Of a DNA stretch of 64,000 bases, positions 1-9,940 are shown piece by piece (position 1 is the first letter of the stretch; every line of letters starts with the position of its first letter). The notes below the pieces were generated by a model. The model made no database searches, was not told where the DNA came from, and saw only the letters and a list, made by a program, of their open reading frames with translations. The stretch is from contig JARKNX010000130.1 of NCBI GenBank assembly GCA_029976025.1, forward strand, positions 1-64,000. Direction: 5' to 3'. This DNA comes from Aggregatilineales bacterium (GTDB taxonomy: Bacteria; Chloroflexota; Anaerolineae; Aggregatilineales; Ch27). The position numbers and the translations under genes are program-made.

Positions 1-651
1 TCCTTCCGCACGCGCGGCGACTATCTGGCTATTGTGACGCTGGCCGTCAACTTCATCGTTCAGGGTGTGATCAACAACATGGAGGCGCTCGGCGGCGCGC
101 GCGGGTTGAACGGCGTCCCGCTATGGACCGATCTCACCTGGATTTTCGTCTGCACCCTGCTGTCGATCTTCGCCATCTACGCGCTGGTCAATTCCACCTT
201 CGGCAAGGGCATCGTCGCCATCCGCGAGGATGAGATCGCGGCCAACCTGATGGGCGTCCCCACCCGACGGCTGAAGCTGGTGGCATTCCTGGTATCGTCG
301 TTCATCGCCGGCGTGGCTGGCGCGTTATTCGCTCACCAGCTTGCCTATGTCAACCCCGGCAACTTCGGCATTCTCAAATCAACTGAGGCGCTGGTTATGG
401 TCTACCTGGGCGGTATGGGCAGCGTCAGCGGCTCGATTATCGGCGCCGGCATCTTCACGATCCTGATCGAGGCGCTGCGCCCGCTGGCCGTGCTCAAATG
501 GGTGGTTGTCCCCCTGATCCTGATCATGCTCATGATATTCCGCCCCCAGGGGATGTTTGGCTTCCGTGAGATGAAGCTCAATCTGGGGCTGCGCCCGGCG
601 GTCCGCGCCGCAGTAGACAGGGAGGCCAGCGATGCCGCTGCTACAGATTAA
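1..651 (+). CDS. livM: Branched-chain amino-acid ABC transporter permease LivM, 5'-truncated
   Basis: The reading frame is open from base 1, so the true start lies upstream of the window. The visible 216 residues begin with the S-F-R-T-R-G-D-Y-L-A-I-V-T stretch typical of LivM permeases, followed by several hydrophobic membrane segments. The EAA-like cytoplasmic loop (IREDEIAANLMGVPTRRLKL) normally contacts the ATPase. The product is an inner-membrane permease for leucine/isoleucine/valine-type substrates. Its last 20 bases overlap livG, and livF follows, so this is the end of a liv operon. The substrate-binding protein and LivH would be expected upstream, outside the window. The exact substrate cannot be told from sequence. 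Confidence 0.93.
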   Translation, partial: SFRTRGDYLAIVTLAVNFIVQGVINNMEALGGARGLNGVPLWTDLTWIFVCTLLSIFAIYALVNSTFGKGIVAIREDEIAANLMGVPTRRLKLVAFLVSSFIAGVAGALFAHQLAYVNPGNFGILKSTEALVMVYLGGMGSVSGSIIGAGIFTILIEALRPLAVLKWVVVPLILIMLMIFRPQGMFGFREMKLNLGLRPAVRAAVDREASDAAATD

Positions 652-1405
652 TTCTCTCACTCACACTTTTGGTGGCCTGCGCGCGGTCAGCGACTTCAAT
701 CTGACCCTGCAGGGCGGCGAGCTGATCGGCCTGATCGGGCCGAACGGCGCTGGCAAGACAACCATCTTCAACCTGGTCACAGGAGCCTACCACGCCAGCA
801 AAGGCGAAATCCTTCTGGAGGGCGTGGACCTGGTGGGGAAGCCCCCTCATATCATCAACAGCATGGGGATCAGCCGCACCTTCCAGACCATCCGGCTGTG
901 GAACCAGATGACCGTCCTCGATAATATCCGCGTCGCTCGCCATCACCTGATCCGCTACAACCTGGCCGATATCTTCCTGCAGCTTCCGCGCTACCGCCGC
1001 CAGGAGCACGAGTTCGAAGAGCGGGCGATGGAGCTGCTGCGCCTCTTCAAGCTGGAGCGCTATGCCCAGGCTCCGGTCAACAGCCTGCCTTACGGCGCCC
1101 AGCGCCGGGTGGAGATCGTCCGCGCCCTGGCTTCCCAGCCCAAGATTCTCCTGCTGGATGAGCCGGCAGCCGGGATGAACCCGCAGGAAATTGAAGAGCT
1201 GATGGGCTTTATCCGCTGGATCCGCGACGAATTCAAGCTCACCATCTGGCTGATCGAGCACCAGATGCGGCTGGTGATGAACATCTGCGAGTTCATAGCC
1301 GTGCTGGACTTCGGCGAGACAATCGCCGAAGGGACCCCGGCAGAAATCCAGAACAACCCCAGGGTCGTCGAAGCCTATCTGGGAGAACAGGGGGAGGTGG
1401 CCTGA
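632..1405 (+). CDS. livG: Branched-chain amino-acid ABC transporter ATPase LivG
   Basis: This 257-residue cytoplasmic ABC ATPase has a Walker A GPNGAGKT at residues 36-43, the LivG-type signature SLPYGAQRR, and a Walker [10 protein letters not shown]. The C-terminal half holds the family-typical [11 protein letters not shown] and an extended tail ([14 protein letters not shown]) characteristic of LivG/BraF. The start at 632 has a GGGAGG ribosome site just upstream, inside the end of livM. Its TGA overlaps the ATG of livF (TGATG), which implies translational coupling. It should energise LivHM together with LivF. Confidence 0.95.
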   Translation: MPLLQINSLTHTFGGLRAVSDFNLTLQGGELIGLIGPNGAGKTTIFNLVTGAYHASKGEILLEGVDLVGKPPHIINSMGISRTFQTIRLWNQMTVLDNIRVARHHLIRYNLADIFLQLPRYRRQEHEFEERAMELLRLFKLERYAQAPVNSLPYGAQRRVEIVRALASQPKILLLDEPAAGMNPQEIEELMGFIRWIRDEFKLTIWLIEHQMRLVMNICEFIAVLDFGETIAEGTPAEIQNNPRVVEAYLGEQGEVA

Positions 1406-2109
1406 TGCTGCTGAGTGTGCAAGGGCTGCACGTTTCCTACGGCGCCATCAAGGCCGTGCACGGCGTGTCCTTCGAAGTGGGCGAAGGCGAGATCGTCACT
1501 CTGATCGGCGCCAACGGCGCGGGCAAATCAACCCTCCTGAACACCGTAGCCGGCCTGATCCGGCCCGACCGCGGCCAGATTATCTATGACGGGATCAGCA
1601 TCGGCAGCCTGGACGCGCATGCCATCGTCAAGCGCGGGCTGGCCCTTGTCCCGGAAGGGCGCCGCATCTTCGGCAACCTGACCGTCTACGAAAATCTGCG
1701 GCTGGCCGGATTCCAGGTGAGCCGCGAGGAGCTGGAAAAACGTATCCGCCGCGTGTTTGAACTCTTCGAGCGGCTGGGCGAACGCCGGAATCAGCTTGGC
1801 GACACGCTCTCCGGCGGCGAGCAGCAGATGCTGGCCGTCGGGCGCGCCCTGGTCACCGGCGGCCGGATGGTGCTGCTGGACGAGCCGTCGATGGGCCTGG
1901 CCCCGATCCTGGTCCAGCAAATTTTCGGCATCCTGCGGGAGATCAACGCCGCCGGGACGACGATCCTGCTGGTGGAACAGAACGCCCACATGGCCCTCAA
2001 GATCGCCAGCCGGGGGTACGTGCTGGAGACGGGCAATATCGTGCTATCCGGTTCCAGCGGCGATCTGGCCCGCAACCCGGAGGTGCAGAAAGCCTACCTG
2101 GGCGGCTAG
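1405..2109 (+). CDS. livF: Branched-chain amino-acid ABC transporter ATPase LivF
   Basis: This is the second ATPase of the Liv system, 234 residues. Walker A GANGAGKST lies at residues 35-43, the signature is LSGGEQQMLAVGRAL, and Walker B is VLLDEPSMGLAP. The LivF-type end (NPEVQKAYLGG) is present. The start overlaps the stop of livG by one base. LivF is the last gene of the operon. A 30-bp perfect palindrome follows 20 bases after its stop. Confidence 0.95.
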   Translation: MLLSVQGLHVSYGAIKAVHGVSFEVGEGEIVTLIGANGAGKSTLLNTVAGLIRPDRGQIIYDGISIGSLDAHAIVKRGLALVPEGRRIFGNLTVYENLRLAGFQVSREELEKRIRRVFELFERLGERRNQLGDTLSGGEQQMLAVGRALVTGGRMVLLDEPSMGLAPILVQQIFGILREINAAGTTILLVEQNAHMALKIASRGYVLETGNIVLSGSSGDLARNPEVQKAYLGG

Positions 2110-2129
2110 GCGAGATGTGAAGACGCTGC

Positions 2130-2159
2130 TGTACGGGCGTTCAATTGAACGCCCGTACA
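2130..2159. repeat. 30-bp perfect palindrome (REP-like), end of liv operon
   Basis: Positions 2130-2144 are the exact reverse complement of 2145-2159. The half-site reads TGTACGGGCGTTCAA. There is no T run on either side, so it is not a classical intrinsic terminator, although it could fold in the liv mRNA 3' end. Its symmetry and intergenic position resemble repetitive extragenic palindromes of the kind found in many Chloroflexota and cyanobacterial genomes. No second copy is present in this window. Confidence 0.6.
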
Positions 2160-2190
2160 CCCCACGTTCGACAAGAGCCAGAGTACAACC

Positions 2191-3603
2191 ATGACAATAC
2201 CCGGAGACAGCTATCAATCCCCGTTTTCCTGGCGCTACGGGGGCGAGGAGATGCGCCGCCTGTGGTCAGAAGGCGAAAAGCGCCGGCTGTGGCGGCAGAT
2301 CTGGGTGGCGCTGGCCGAGGCGCAGCAGGCTGCCGGCCTGGTCACAGCGGAGCAGGCCGCCGACCTGCGCGCGCATATGGGCGACGTGGACCTGGCCCGC
2401 GCGGCGGCGATCGAGGCGGAAATCCAGCACGACCTCATGGCCGAAGTGCGCACCTTCGCCGAACAGTGCCCCGTCGGCGGCAAGATCATCCACCTCGGTG
2501 CAACCAGCATGGACATCTCCGACAACGCCGAAGTCCTGCGCCAGCGAGCCGCCCTCGACCTGATTCTGGCCCGCCTGGACGCGCTGCTGGAGATGTTCGC
2601 CCTCCAGATCGAGCGCCGGGCGGGAGTCGCCTGCATGGGCTGGACGCACCTCCAGCCCGCCGAGCCGACCACAGTCGGCTACCGGCTGGCCCTCTACGCT
2701 CAGGATCTGCTGGCCGATCGGGCCGATCTGCGCCGGCTGCGCGCGTCGCTGCGCGGCAAGGGCTTCAAGGGCGCTACCGGGACCGCCGCCAGCTATGCCC
2801 AGCTTCTGGAGGGGACCGGCATGACCGCCGCCGATCTGGAGGCCGCCATCATGTCTCGCCTGGGGCTGGCCGCCTTCCCCATCGCCGCGCAGACCTACCC
2901 CCGCCGTCAGGACTGGGCGCTGGTCAGCGCGCTGACCGGGATGGCCGGGACGCTCTACCGCTTCGCCTTCGACCTGCGGTTGCTGCAAAGCCCCGCCTTC
3001 GGCGAATGGGCGGAACCGTTCGGGGAACGGCAGGTCGGGTCGTCGGCCATGCCTTTCAAGCGCAACCCCGTCCGGGCGGAGAACATGGACAGTCTGGGCC
3101 GTCACCTGGCCGCCCTGCCCCGCGTGCTGTGGGACAACGCCGCGCACAGCCTGCTGGAGCGCACGCTGGATGATTCCGCCAACCGGCGCAGCGTCATCCC
3201 GGAGGCTTTCCTGGCCGCCGACGAGATGCTGCTTACAGCGGCGCGGATCGTGCGCGATCTGGGCGTGGACGAACGCGGTATCGCGGCTAACATGGCCCGC
3301 TACGGCGTCTTTTCCGCCGTGGAGCGCGTCCTGATGGAGGCCGTCCGCGCCGGCGGCGACCGGCAGGCGCTGCACGAAGTCCTCCGCCGGCACAGCATGG
3401 CCGCCTGGGAGGCTGTCCGCGCCGGGGGCGAAAACCCGCTGCCCGACCTGCTGGCCGCCGACACGACAATCACGGCGCTCCTGCCGCCGGATCGCGTGCG
3501 AGAGCTGCTGAATGCGGTACACTACACGGGCAGCGCGCCGGAAGCAGCCCGCGCCCTGGCCCGGACCATCCGGGAGCAGCTTCGCGCTCCACAGGAAGGC
3601 TGA
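2191..3603 (+). CDS. purB: Adenylosuccinate lyase
   Basis: This 470-residue member of the fumarase/aspartase superfamily has the signature GSSAMPFKRNP at residues 283-293. Its substrate loops are GATSMDISDN and MGWTHLQPAEPTTVGYRLA. The SAMPFKRNPV context and overall length fit adenylosuccinate lyase rather than fumarase or argininosuccinate lyase. It would cleave adenylosuccinate to AMP and SAICAR to AICAR, two steps of purine synthesis in the cytoplasm. It appears to be a single-gene unit. No strong Shine-Dalgarno precedes the ATG. Other purine genes are not nearby. Confidence 0.88.
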   Translation: MTIPGDSYQSPFSWRYGGEEMRRLWSEGEKRRLWRQIWVALAEAQQAAGLVTAEQAADLRAHMGDVDLARAAAIEAEIQHDLMAEVRTFAEQCPVGGKIIHLGATSMDISDNAEVLRQRAALDLILARLDALLEMFALQIERRAGVACMGWTHLQPAEPTTVGYRLALYAQDLLADRADLRRLRASLRGKGFKGATGTAASYAQLLEGTGMTAADLEAAIMSRLGLAAFPIAAQTYPRRQDWALVSALTGMAGTLYRFAFDLRLLQSPAFGEWAEPFGERQVGSSAMPFKRNPVRAENMDSLGRHLAALPRVLWDNAAHSLLERTLDDSANRRSVIPEAFLAADEMLLTAARIVRDLGVDERGIAANMARYGVFSAVERVLMEAVRAGGDRQALHEVLRRHSMAAWEAVRAGGENPLPDLLAADTTITALLPPDRVRELLNAVHYTGSAPEAARALARTIREQLRAPQEG

Positions 3604-3719
3604 CACCATCCGCAAGCAATCGGGCGGGCGATCTTCGAGATGCTGGCTGGCTGCCGGCCCGCGCTGATCCCTTGCTCATCGTCCGGTATTTGCGTTTCGC
3701 CAATGAGATAAAAACTGTT

Positions 3720-4394
3720 ATGGCACTTCCTCTTCGTCTGGCCCCTTCTCTGCTCGCCGCCGACTTCGCCCATCTGGGGGATGCGATCAGCGCTGTCGAA
3801 GCGGCGGGCGGCGATCTGCTGATCCATGTGGACGTGATGGACGGCAGCTTCGTGCCCAACATCTCCTTCGGCCTGCCGGTGGCGGAAGCCGCCCGGCGGG
3901 TCACGGCGCTGCCGCTGGATACGCACCTGATGGTCGTGCACCCGGAACGGCACATTGAGACCTTCGCCGCCGCCGGGGTGACCGGCCTCACCGTCCATGT
4001 GGAAACCTGTCCGCACCTGCACCGTGTGGTGCAGCAAATCCGGGAGGCCGGTGTCAGGCCCGCGGTAGCCCTCAACCCGGCTACCCCGGCTGTCATGGTG
4101 GAGGAAATCCTGCCTTTTGTCGATATGGTGCTGGTGATGACGGTCAACCCCGGCTACGGCGGCCAGAAGTTCATGCCGGAGATGCTGGATAAGGTCCGCC
4201 GTGTGCGCGACATGGCCGACGCGCGCGGCCTCGCGATCGATATTCAGGTCGATGGGGGTGTTGACGCCCGGACGGCGCCGCTGCTGGTGTCGGCCGGGGC
4301 CAATGTGCTGGTCGCCGGCACGTCAATCTTCCACGCGCCGGGCGGCCCCCGGGCCGGGATTGAAGCGATCAGGCAGGCGTGCCTCGCCGTCTGA
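3720..4394 (+). CDS. rpe: Ribulose-phosphate 3-epimerase
   Basis: This 224-residue TIM-barrel protein interconverts ribulose-5-phosphate and xylulose-5-phosphate in the pentose phosphate pathway. The family landmarks are LAPSLLAADFAHLG near the start, HVDVMDGSFVPNISFG, DTHLMVVHPE, VMTVNPGYGGQKF and VDGGVDARTAPLLVSAGANVLVAGTS. I chose ATG 3720 because it gives the standard N-terminus. An upstream in-frame TTG at 3672 would add 16 unconserved residues. It is convergent with the sugar-kinase gene. The 52-bp gap between them contains a weak inverted repeat (4395-4402 with 4431-4438) without a T run. Confidence 0.93.
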   Translation: MALPLRLAPSLLAADFAHLGDAISAVEAAGGDLLIHVDVMDGSFVPNISFGLPVAEAARRVTALPLDTHLMVVHPERHIETFAAAGVTGLTVHVETCPHLHRVVQQIREAGVRPAVALNPATPAVMVEEILPFVDMVLVMTVNPGYGGQKFMPEMLDKVRRVRDMADARGLAIDIQVDGGVDARTAPLLVSAGANVLVAGTSIFHAPGGPRAGIEAIRQACLAV

Positions 4395-4446
4395 CAGAGG
4401 CTTGTCGGGCAGTCCTTACCTGCGGAGATTAGCCTCTGCCGGCGCG

Positions 4447-5583
4447 CTAGAAGCCCCGGAGGCGCCGATCTGAAACCGGCCAGCCCGCGGCCAGTCGCGC
4501 CGCTGTCGCTTCCCAGGTCCGGACCCCGCTGAGGGCGTCGGCGGCCTCTACGTTGCAGGCCCCCACCGCGCAGGACCAGCGGATAACTTCTTCCGGCGGC
4601 AGCCCGCGCAGCATGGCCGCCAGCAGGGCGGCATAGGCGGAATCGCCCGCCCCGGTCGTGCCGACGACTTCCACCTGAAAAGCCGGATGATATTCGCGCC
4701 GCCCCGCCCAGAGCGCGGCGTCCAGATCGATCCGCTTCAGACGTTGGAGCTGCGCCAGGTCCGGGGAGGTATACAGCACCGCCCCCAACTCGCTCAGCTT
4801 GAAGCCGGTCACCACCGCTCCCAGCTCCAGCAGGTCCCCGGCCAGGCCATCCAGATAAGCGGCATTGGCGAAAGACAGCACATCCCCTCCACAGGCGTCA
4901 TAGTCAGCCCGCCGCCACATGAACATGATCTCGTTCAGGCTGGGGACGAAGATATCGATATATGGCAGGGCACTGCGCAGCACTGCCGGCCAGTCCACCC
5001 GGCCGCTGGCGCCGGTCGGATCGGGCATCGACATATCGAGCGAGGTCACGACGCCGGCCTCCTTAACCCGGCGAAAGATGGCAGCCAGTTCCGTGCCGCC
5101 GTTATCGGTCAGGCGGGGCATCATGGTCGGATAGCCCAGGTGAAAGAGCCGGGCCTGTGCCACCTGATCGAAATCAACGTCGTCCGAGCAAAAGTTTTCA
5201 TTCGTGCCGGCGCTGTGCAGAAAGATGCGATCCACCCGCTGGGGGGAGAGAATCACTGTGTAGGCGCTGGCTTCCCCCGGCAGCACGCGGAGGCCCTGGC
5301 GCAAAGCCGGATCGCGCGCCTCAATCACGCGGAGGATCATCTCGCCCACCATATCATCGCCCACTGAGCTCATCAGGCTGACGCTCATCCCCAGACGATG
5401 CAGGGCCAGGCCGGTATTGGAGACGGCCCCTCCCGTAGCGATAGTGAGCGGCCCGATCTCGATCAACCGCCCCGGTGTGGGGAGGATTTCTAGCGGGATA
5501 TCATCCATCTGTGGCAAAATATCCAGGCAGAGGTGACCGCTAACGATAATATCCGCAGTGGGTGAGGGAGTTTGAGGCATCAT
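4447..5583 (-). CDS. PfkB-family carbohydrate kinase
   Basis: This ribokinase-like sugar kinase is about 378 residues long from the tandem ATG at 5583/5580. The N-terminal substrate-binding motif is GGAVSNTGLALHRLGM. The C-terminal PfkB signature GTTGAGDSAYAALLAA carries the catalytic Asp of the GAGD anion hole. The exact sugar or nucleoside substrate cannot be assigned. The reading frame extends further upstream to 5682, but that stretch is unconserved in character. The gene stands alone, convergent with rpe and divergent from the acyl-CoA synthetase gene. Confidence 0.85.
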   Translation of the reverse strand: MMPQTPSPTADIIVSGHLCLDILPQMDDIPLEILPTPGRLIEIGPLTIATGGAVSNTGLALHRLGMSVSLMSSVGDDMVGEMILRVIEARDPALRQGLRVLPGEASAYTVILSPQRVDRIFLHSAGTNENFCSDDVDFDQVAQARLFHLGYPTMMPRLTDNGGTELAAIFRRVKEAGVVTSLDMSMPDPTGASGRVDWPAVLRSALPYIDIFVPSLNEIMFMWRRADYDACGGDVLSFANAAYLDGLAGDLLELGAVVTGFKLSELGAVLYTSPDLAQLQRLKRIDLDAALWAGRREYHPAFQVEVVGTTGAGDSAYAALLAAMLRGLPPEEVIRWSCAVGACNVEAADALSGVRTWEATAARLAAGWPVSDRRLRGF

Positions 5584-5857
5584 TCTGTTCGCTCTTTCGG
5601 GGCGACTCGCCCGGTACCGGTACAGCAGGCGTACAGTCGGGACATTGCACAAGGGCACGGCGTGATCTTTTACCTGGCCCACACCGAAGGTTGTCCGCTA
5701 CAATTCTACATCATCAGGCGCAGCCCGTCCCCAAATCCGAAGAGCCGTTCGGCTGTTCTTGCCTGCCGGTTACCAGGCGGCGCACCCGGCCACGAGTCGC
5801 CCCCTGTCGCGATTTTCCAGACAACCTGATCAGATAAACAGAAGGAAAGGAAGTTCT

Positions 5858-8623
5858 ATGTCCGACATGCTCAGGGGAACAACTACCGAGCCGATTATCG
5901 ACCCGACCCACGATCTGATCTTCCGGGGCCGCAGACGAACAGCGCTTGACTCTATTTTCTCCCCGACCAACGTCGCCGTGATCGGGGCCAGCGAGCGCGA
6001 AGGCAGCGTGGGCCGCACAATCTTGTGGAACCTGATCGGGTCGCCCTTTGGCGGGACAATCTTTCCCGTCAATCCCAAGCGCTCCAACGTGCTCGGCGTC
6101 AAAGCCTACCCGACGCTGCGGGATGTGCCAGAAAAGGTCGATCTGGCGGTAGTCGTCACGCCTGCTCCCACCATCCCGCCTATCATTGATGAATGCGCCG
6201 AACTCGGCATCCCCGCCGCCATTATCATCTCGGCGGGGTTCAAGGAAATCGGCCCGGCCGGCGTGGAGCTGGAGCGCCAGATACTGGTCACCGCCCGCCG
6301 CAGCGGGATGCGCATCATCGGCCCCAACTGTCTGGGCGTGATGAGTCCGGTCAGCGGCCTGAACGCAACCTTCGCCGCCGGCATGGCCCGCCCCGGCTCC
6401 ATTGGCTTCATCAGCCAGAGCGGCGCCCTGTGCACCGCCGTGCTGGACTGGAGCCTGCGCGAGAATGTGGGCTTCAGCCACTTCGTCTCCATCGGCTCCA
6501 TGCTCGATGTGAACTGGGGCGACCTGATTTACTACCTCGGCGATGACCAGCGCACGCAGGCTATTGTGATGTACATGGAGACCATCGGCGACGCGCGCGC
6601 CTTCCTCTCCGCCGCCCGCGAAGTCGCCATAACCAAGCCGATCATCGTGATCAAGCCAGGCCGCACCGCCGCCGCCGCCAAGGCCGCCGCCTCCCACACT
6701 GGCTCGCTGACCGGCTCCGACGACGTGCTGGACGCGGCCTTCCAGCGCTGCGGCGTGCTGCGAGTCGATACAATCGCCCAGTTGTTCAACATGGCCGAGA
6801 CGCTGGCCAAACAGCCGCGGCCGCACGGCCCGCATCTGACCATCCTGACCAACGCCGGCGGCCCCGGCGTGCTGGCCACCGACGCCCTGATCATGAGCGG
6901 CGGCAAGCTGACCGAAGTCTCCTCCGAGACGATGACCCAGCTTAACGATTTCCTGCCCTCGGCCTGGAGCCGCAACAACCCGATCGACATCCTGGGCGAT
7001 GCGCCGCCCGATCGCTACGCCAAGGCGCTGGAGATTGCCGGGCATGACGAAAACGCCGACGGCCTGCTGGTCATCCTGACGCCACAGGACATGACCGATC
7101 CGACGCGCACCGCTGAGGCGCTCAAGCCTTACGCGCGCATCCTGAACAAGCCCGTGCTGGCCAGTTGGATGGGCGGCGCCAATATCGAAGCCGGCGAGCG
7201 CATCCTGAACCAGGCCGGCATCCCCACCTTTGAGTACCCGGACGATGCGGCGCATGCTTTCTCCTACATGTGGCAGTACGCCGATAACCTGAACACCCTG
7301 TACGAGACGTCGGAATTTTCCGCCTCAGCCGAGGGCGAAAACGCCCCCGACCGCGCCCGCGTGGAGGCGATCATCAATACGGCGCGCAAGCAGGGGCGCA
7401 CCATCCTGACCGAGATCGAATCCAAAGAGGTGCTGGCCTGCTATGGCCTGCCGATCATCCCCTCCCGTATCGCCACAACCGAGGAAGAAGCCCTCAAAGC
7501 GGCGGAAGAGTTCGGCTATCCTGTCGTGCTCAAGATTCATTCTGAGACGATCACGCACAAGACCGATGTCGGCGGCGTCAAGCTCAACCTGGGCACCGCG
7601 GACGAAGTCCGCGCCGCTTACCAGGGTATCCGCAACGCCGTAGCGGAGAAGGTCGGTATCAAGCACTTTCAGGGCGTCAACGTCCAGCCCATGATCAGGG
7701 TCGAAGGCTACGAGCTGATCATCGGCAGCAGCATCGACTCGCAGTTCGGGCCGGTCATGCTCTTTGGGACCGGCGGCTCCCTGGTCGAGGTTTACAAGGA
7801 TCGCGCGCTCGGCCTGCCGCCCCTGACCAACGTGCTGGCCCGCCGCATGATGGAGCACACCCGCGTTTACACCGCGCTGCAGGGTGTGCGTGGCAAGAAG
7901 GCCGTGGATATGGACGCGCTGGCCGCGCTCATGGTGCGCTTCAGCCAGCTCATCACCGAGCAGAAATGGATCAAGGAGCTGGACATCAACCCGCTGCTGG
8001 CGTCGGCTGATCGTTTGCTGGCCCTGGACGCCCGCGTGGTGATTTACGGCCCGGAAGTGAAAGAGGAAGAGCTGCCGCGCGTCGCCATCCGCCCGTACCC
8101 CTACCAGTACGCGGCCCCCTGGACAACGAAGAGCGGCGAAGTCGTCATGATCCGGCCGATCAAGCCGGAAGATGAGCCGCGCATGGCGCGCTTCCACGAG
8201 ACGCTCTCCGAGCACACAGTCTACATGCGCTACCTGCAAAAGATGCACCTCAACCAGAGGATAACCCACAGCCGCCTGTCGCGCATCTGCTTCAACGACT
8301 ACGATCGCGAGATCGCGCTGGTGGCCGAATGCACGCACGAGCCGGATTGCGCCATCATCGGCGTCGCCCGCCTGAGCAAGATACACGGGACCGAAAACGC
8401 CCGCCTGTCCATGGTCATCACCGATCAGTACCAGGGGCAGGGGCTGGGCACGGAATTCCTGAACCGCCTGATCGCCATAGCCCGCGACGAGAAAGTGGGC
8501 CAGATTGTCGCTTACCTGTCGCCGGACAACCTGCCTATGAAGCATCTCTTCGACAAACTGGGATTCAAGATTGCCGACGAGACGGACGAAAAGGAGATGC
8601 TGTTCGCCAGCCTGAAGTTGTAG
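5858..8623 (+). CDS. ADP-forming acyl-CoA synthetase fused to C-terminal GNAT acetyltransferase (PatZ-like architecture)
   Basis: This 921-residue cytoplasmic protein has, in order, a CoA-binding Rossmann domain (from about residue 30, [15 protein letters not shown]), succinyl-CoA-ligase-like domains, and an ATP-grasp domain (from about residue 510, including [20 protein letters not shown]). The C-terminal GNAT domain runs from about residue 760 ([19 protein letters not shown]; acetyl-CoA loop near [15 protein letters not shown]). This is the layout of protein acetyltransferase Pat/PatZ. The putative phospho-histidine of ADP-forming acyl-CoA synthetases is present as His280 (ASHTGSLTG), so the synthetase part may be active. 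ATG 5858 is chosen for its GAAGGAAAGG ribosome site at 5841-5850. An upstream in-frame start at 5759 lacks one. A strong terminator follows. Confidence 0.9.
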   Translation: MSDMLRGTTTEPIIDPTHDLIFRGRRRTALDSIFSPTNVAVIGASEREGSVGRTILWNLIGSPFGGTIFPVNPKRSNVLGVKAYPTLRDVPEKVDLAVVVTPAPTIPPIIDECAELGIPAAIIISAGFKEIGPAGVELERQILVTARRSGMRIIGPNCLGVMSPVSGLNATFAAGMARPGSIGFISQSGALCTAVLDWSLRENVGFSHFVSIGSMLDVNWGDLIYYLGDDQRTQAIVMYMETIGDARAFLSAAREVAITKPIIVIKPGRTAAAAKAAASHTGSLTGSDDVLDAAFQRCGVLRVDTIAQLFNMAETLAKQPRPHGPHLTILTNAGGPGVLATDALIMSGGKLTEVSSETMTQLNDFLPSAWSRNNPIDILGDAPPDRYAKALEIAGHDENADGLLVILTPQDMTDPTRTAEALKPYARILNKPVLASWMGGANIEAGERILNQAGIPTFEYPDDAAHAFSYMWQYADNLNTLYETSEFSASAEGENAPDRARVEAIINTARKQGRTILTEIESKEVLACYGLPIIPSRIATTEEEALKAAEEFGYPVVLKIHSETITHKTDVGGVKLNLGTADEVRAAYQGIRNAVAEKVGIKHFQGVNVQPMIRVEGYELIIGSSIDSQFGPVMLFGTGGSLVEVYKDRALGLPPLTNVLARRMMEHTRVYTALQGVRGKKAVDMDALAALMVRFSQLITEQKWIKELDINPLLASADRLLALDARVVIYGPEVKEEELPRVAIRPYPYQYAAPWTTKSGEVVMIRPIKPEDEPRMARFHETLSEHTVYMRYLQKMHLNQRITHSRLSRICFNDYDREIALVAECTHEPDCAIIGVARLSKIHGTENARLSMVITDQYQGQGLGTEFLNRLIAIARDEKVGQIVAYLSPDNLPMKHLFDKLGFKIADETDEKEMLFASLKL

Positions 8624-8646
8624 GCAGGGCCCGCTCACTATGAAGG

Positions 8647-8687
8647 AAGGGACTCCCTCAGCAGGTGTGAGGGAGTCCCTTCTTTTT
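8647..8687 (+). terminator. Intrinsic terminator of the acyl-CoA synthetase gene
   Basis: A 14-bp perfect stem (8647-8660 with 8668-8681) has a 7-base loop and is followed by CTTTTT at 8682-8687. It lies 24 bases after the stop codon. Confidence 0.93.
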
Positions 8688-8739
8688 CCAGGCCAATTGG
8701 AAGATGGGGCGCGCCAGGAGCACAGCCATCCCGGCGTAC

Positions 8740-8768
8740 AAAAACGCGCCGGCGGGGAGGCCGGCGCG
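8740..8768 (-). terminator. Intrinsic terminator of the SOS-box membrane gene
   Basis: Read on the minus strand, a 9-bp GC-only stem (8745-8753 with 8760-8768) with a 6-base loop is followed by TTTTT. It lies about 30 bases past the stop of the gene ending at 8800. Confidence 0.88.
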
Positions 8769-8799
8769 CACTGGCGAGCATCATGGGGGGAGGAGACGC

Positions 8800-9912
8800 T
8801 CAGTCCAGTTCGACATATTCCAGTTCATTGGAGGCCGGCGCAGGCGCGGTGGCTGCCGGACCGGACGATGGCGCGCGGGCGAGCGCTGGCGCTTCCGCTC
8901 GCGCCGGGCTGACCGTCCGCGTAGTGCTGGCCCGCCCGCCCCCGGCGGATGCCGGGCGGCTGAAGGGGTTGGCCGCGGCTGACGGAGCAGAAGGCTCAGG
9001 CAGCGCACTCCCGGCCCCAGCAGCGCTCGTGCGGCTGAAAGGGTTGTTCGCCGTCTCAACACGGCCCGGGGAGGCAGGCTGTTGCGCCGCCGGCGCAATC
9101 GGCTGGAAGCGTTCCAACTCAGCCCGTCCGGCAGAATGATCGATTGCGCTGTGCTCACCCCCCGCCCCGCGCCCGAAGTAGTCGCGCTGGGCCGCTCCCC
9201 AGTCGCTGTTCCGGGCATAGGAGGAGGAGGTCATCGGCTGGACGCGCTCCGGGAGGCCGGGGCGGGCCTCCGGCCCGGTTACGGCAGACCGGCTGTAAGC
9301 TGGAACCGGCGCGCTCCCATGCGCCGGGCGCGGCTCGTAGCGGCGAGCAGCCCCCTCCACGATGCCCACCTGACCGGCGCGGCGGTCCGCGCTGAACAAA
9401 TGGTCGCCAGCGAAGGCGAAAGTGCTGACGATCAGGATACGGGTGAAGAAGACCAGGCCGGCGATGAAGATCGATCCGTAGTGCAGGATATCGGCGCGGC
9501 TGAGCAGCTCGTTGCCGAGGATCGGGTTGGCCGAAAGGGCGCTGCCGATCGCCCACCAGGTCATGAGCGCGTTCATGCCAGCCCCCAGGAGCCAGGCCCC
9601 GGTCAGCAGCCAGATTTCCTTTGGCTCCTTGCGACCGGTCTCCGGCGTGAACAGGCGGGACAGCCCGGCGAAGTCGATGCTACAGAAAGCAACAGCCAGG
9701 ATCGTGGCCCAGGTGGCGATGCCCAGCGCGTTCTGCAAGCCGAACAGCGTCTCCAGCGCGTACTCCGTCGTGGCGAAGTTGAACAGCTCAAATGCCGCCA
9801 GCGCCGCCAGCATGATCAGGCCGAGCCACAACCCGCGCCCCGTGATCCGCGCGCGGGCGCGGCGCAGGCCGTCCAGCAGAGTGAAGTTGGGTTCAAAGGT
9901 CGTCGAGGCCAT
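8800..9912 (-). CDS. Four-TM membrane protein with long disordered tail, under an SOS-type promoter
   Basis: I do not recognise a family. The 370-residue protein has about four membrane segments in the first 170 residues (near residues 25-48, 62-83, 100-122 and 143-168). About 200 residues of low-complexity Ala/Pro/Ser/Arg sequence follow, probably cytoplasmic and disordered. The tail contains a repeated NPFSR motif (NNPFSRTSAAG and ANPFSRPASAG) and ends NELEYVELD. The ATG at 9912 is preceded by AAGGA. Upstream lies a near-consensus promoter with two LexA-like boxes, so expression may be induced by DNA damage. SOS-induced membrane proteins of other bacteria (YneA, SidA, DivS) block division, but those are small and unrelated in sequence, so any such role here is a guess. 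Confidence 0.8.
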   Translation of the reverse strand: MASTTFEPNFTLLDGLRRARARITGRGLWLGLIMLAALAAFELFNFATTEYALETLFGLQNALGIATWATILAVAFCSIDFAGLSRLFTPETGRKEPKEIWLLTGAWLLGAGMNALMTWWAIGSALSANPILGNELLSRADILHYGSIFIAGLVFFTRILIVSTFAFAGDHLFSADRRAGQVGIVEGAARRYEPRPAHGSAPVPAYSRSAVTGPEARPGLPERVQPMTSSSYARNSDWGAAQRDYFGRGAGGEHSAIDHSAGRAELERFQPIAPAAQQPASPGRVETANNPFSRTSAAGAGSALPEPSAPSAAANPFSRPASAGGGRASTTRTVSPARAEAPALARAPSSGPAATAPAPASNELEYVELD

Positions 9913-9940
9913 AACTGCCCATCCTTATACAGACGGAAAG

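Noticed and set aside
5714-7255. A 513-codon minus-strand open frame opposite the acyl-CoA synthetase
   Set aside because: It is shadow of a gene with clear CoA-ligase motifs, and its own product is featureless.
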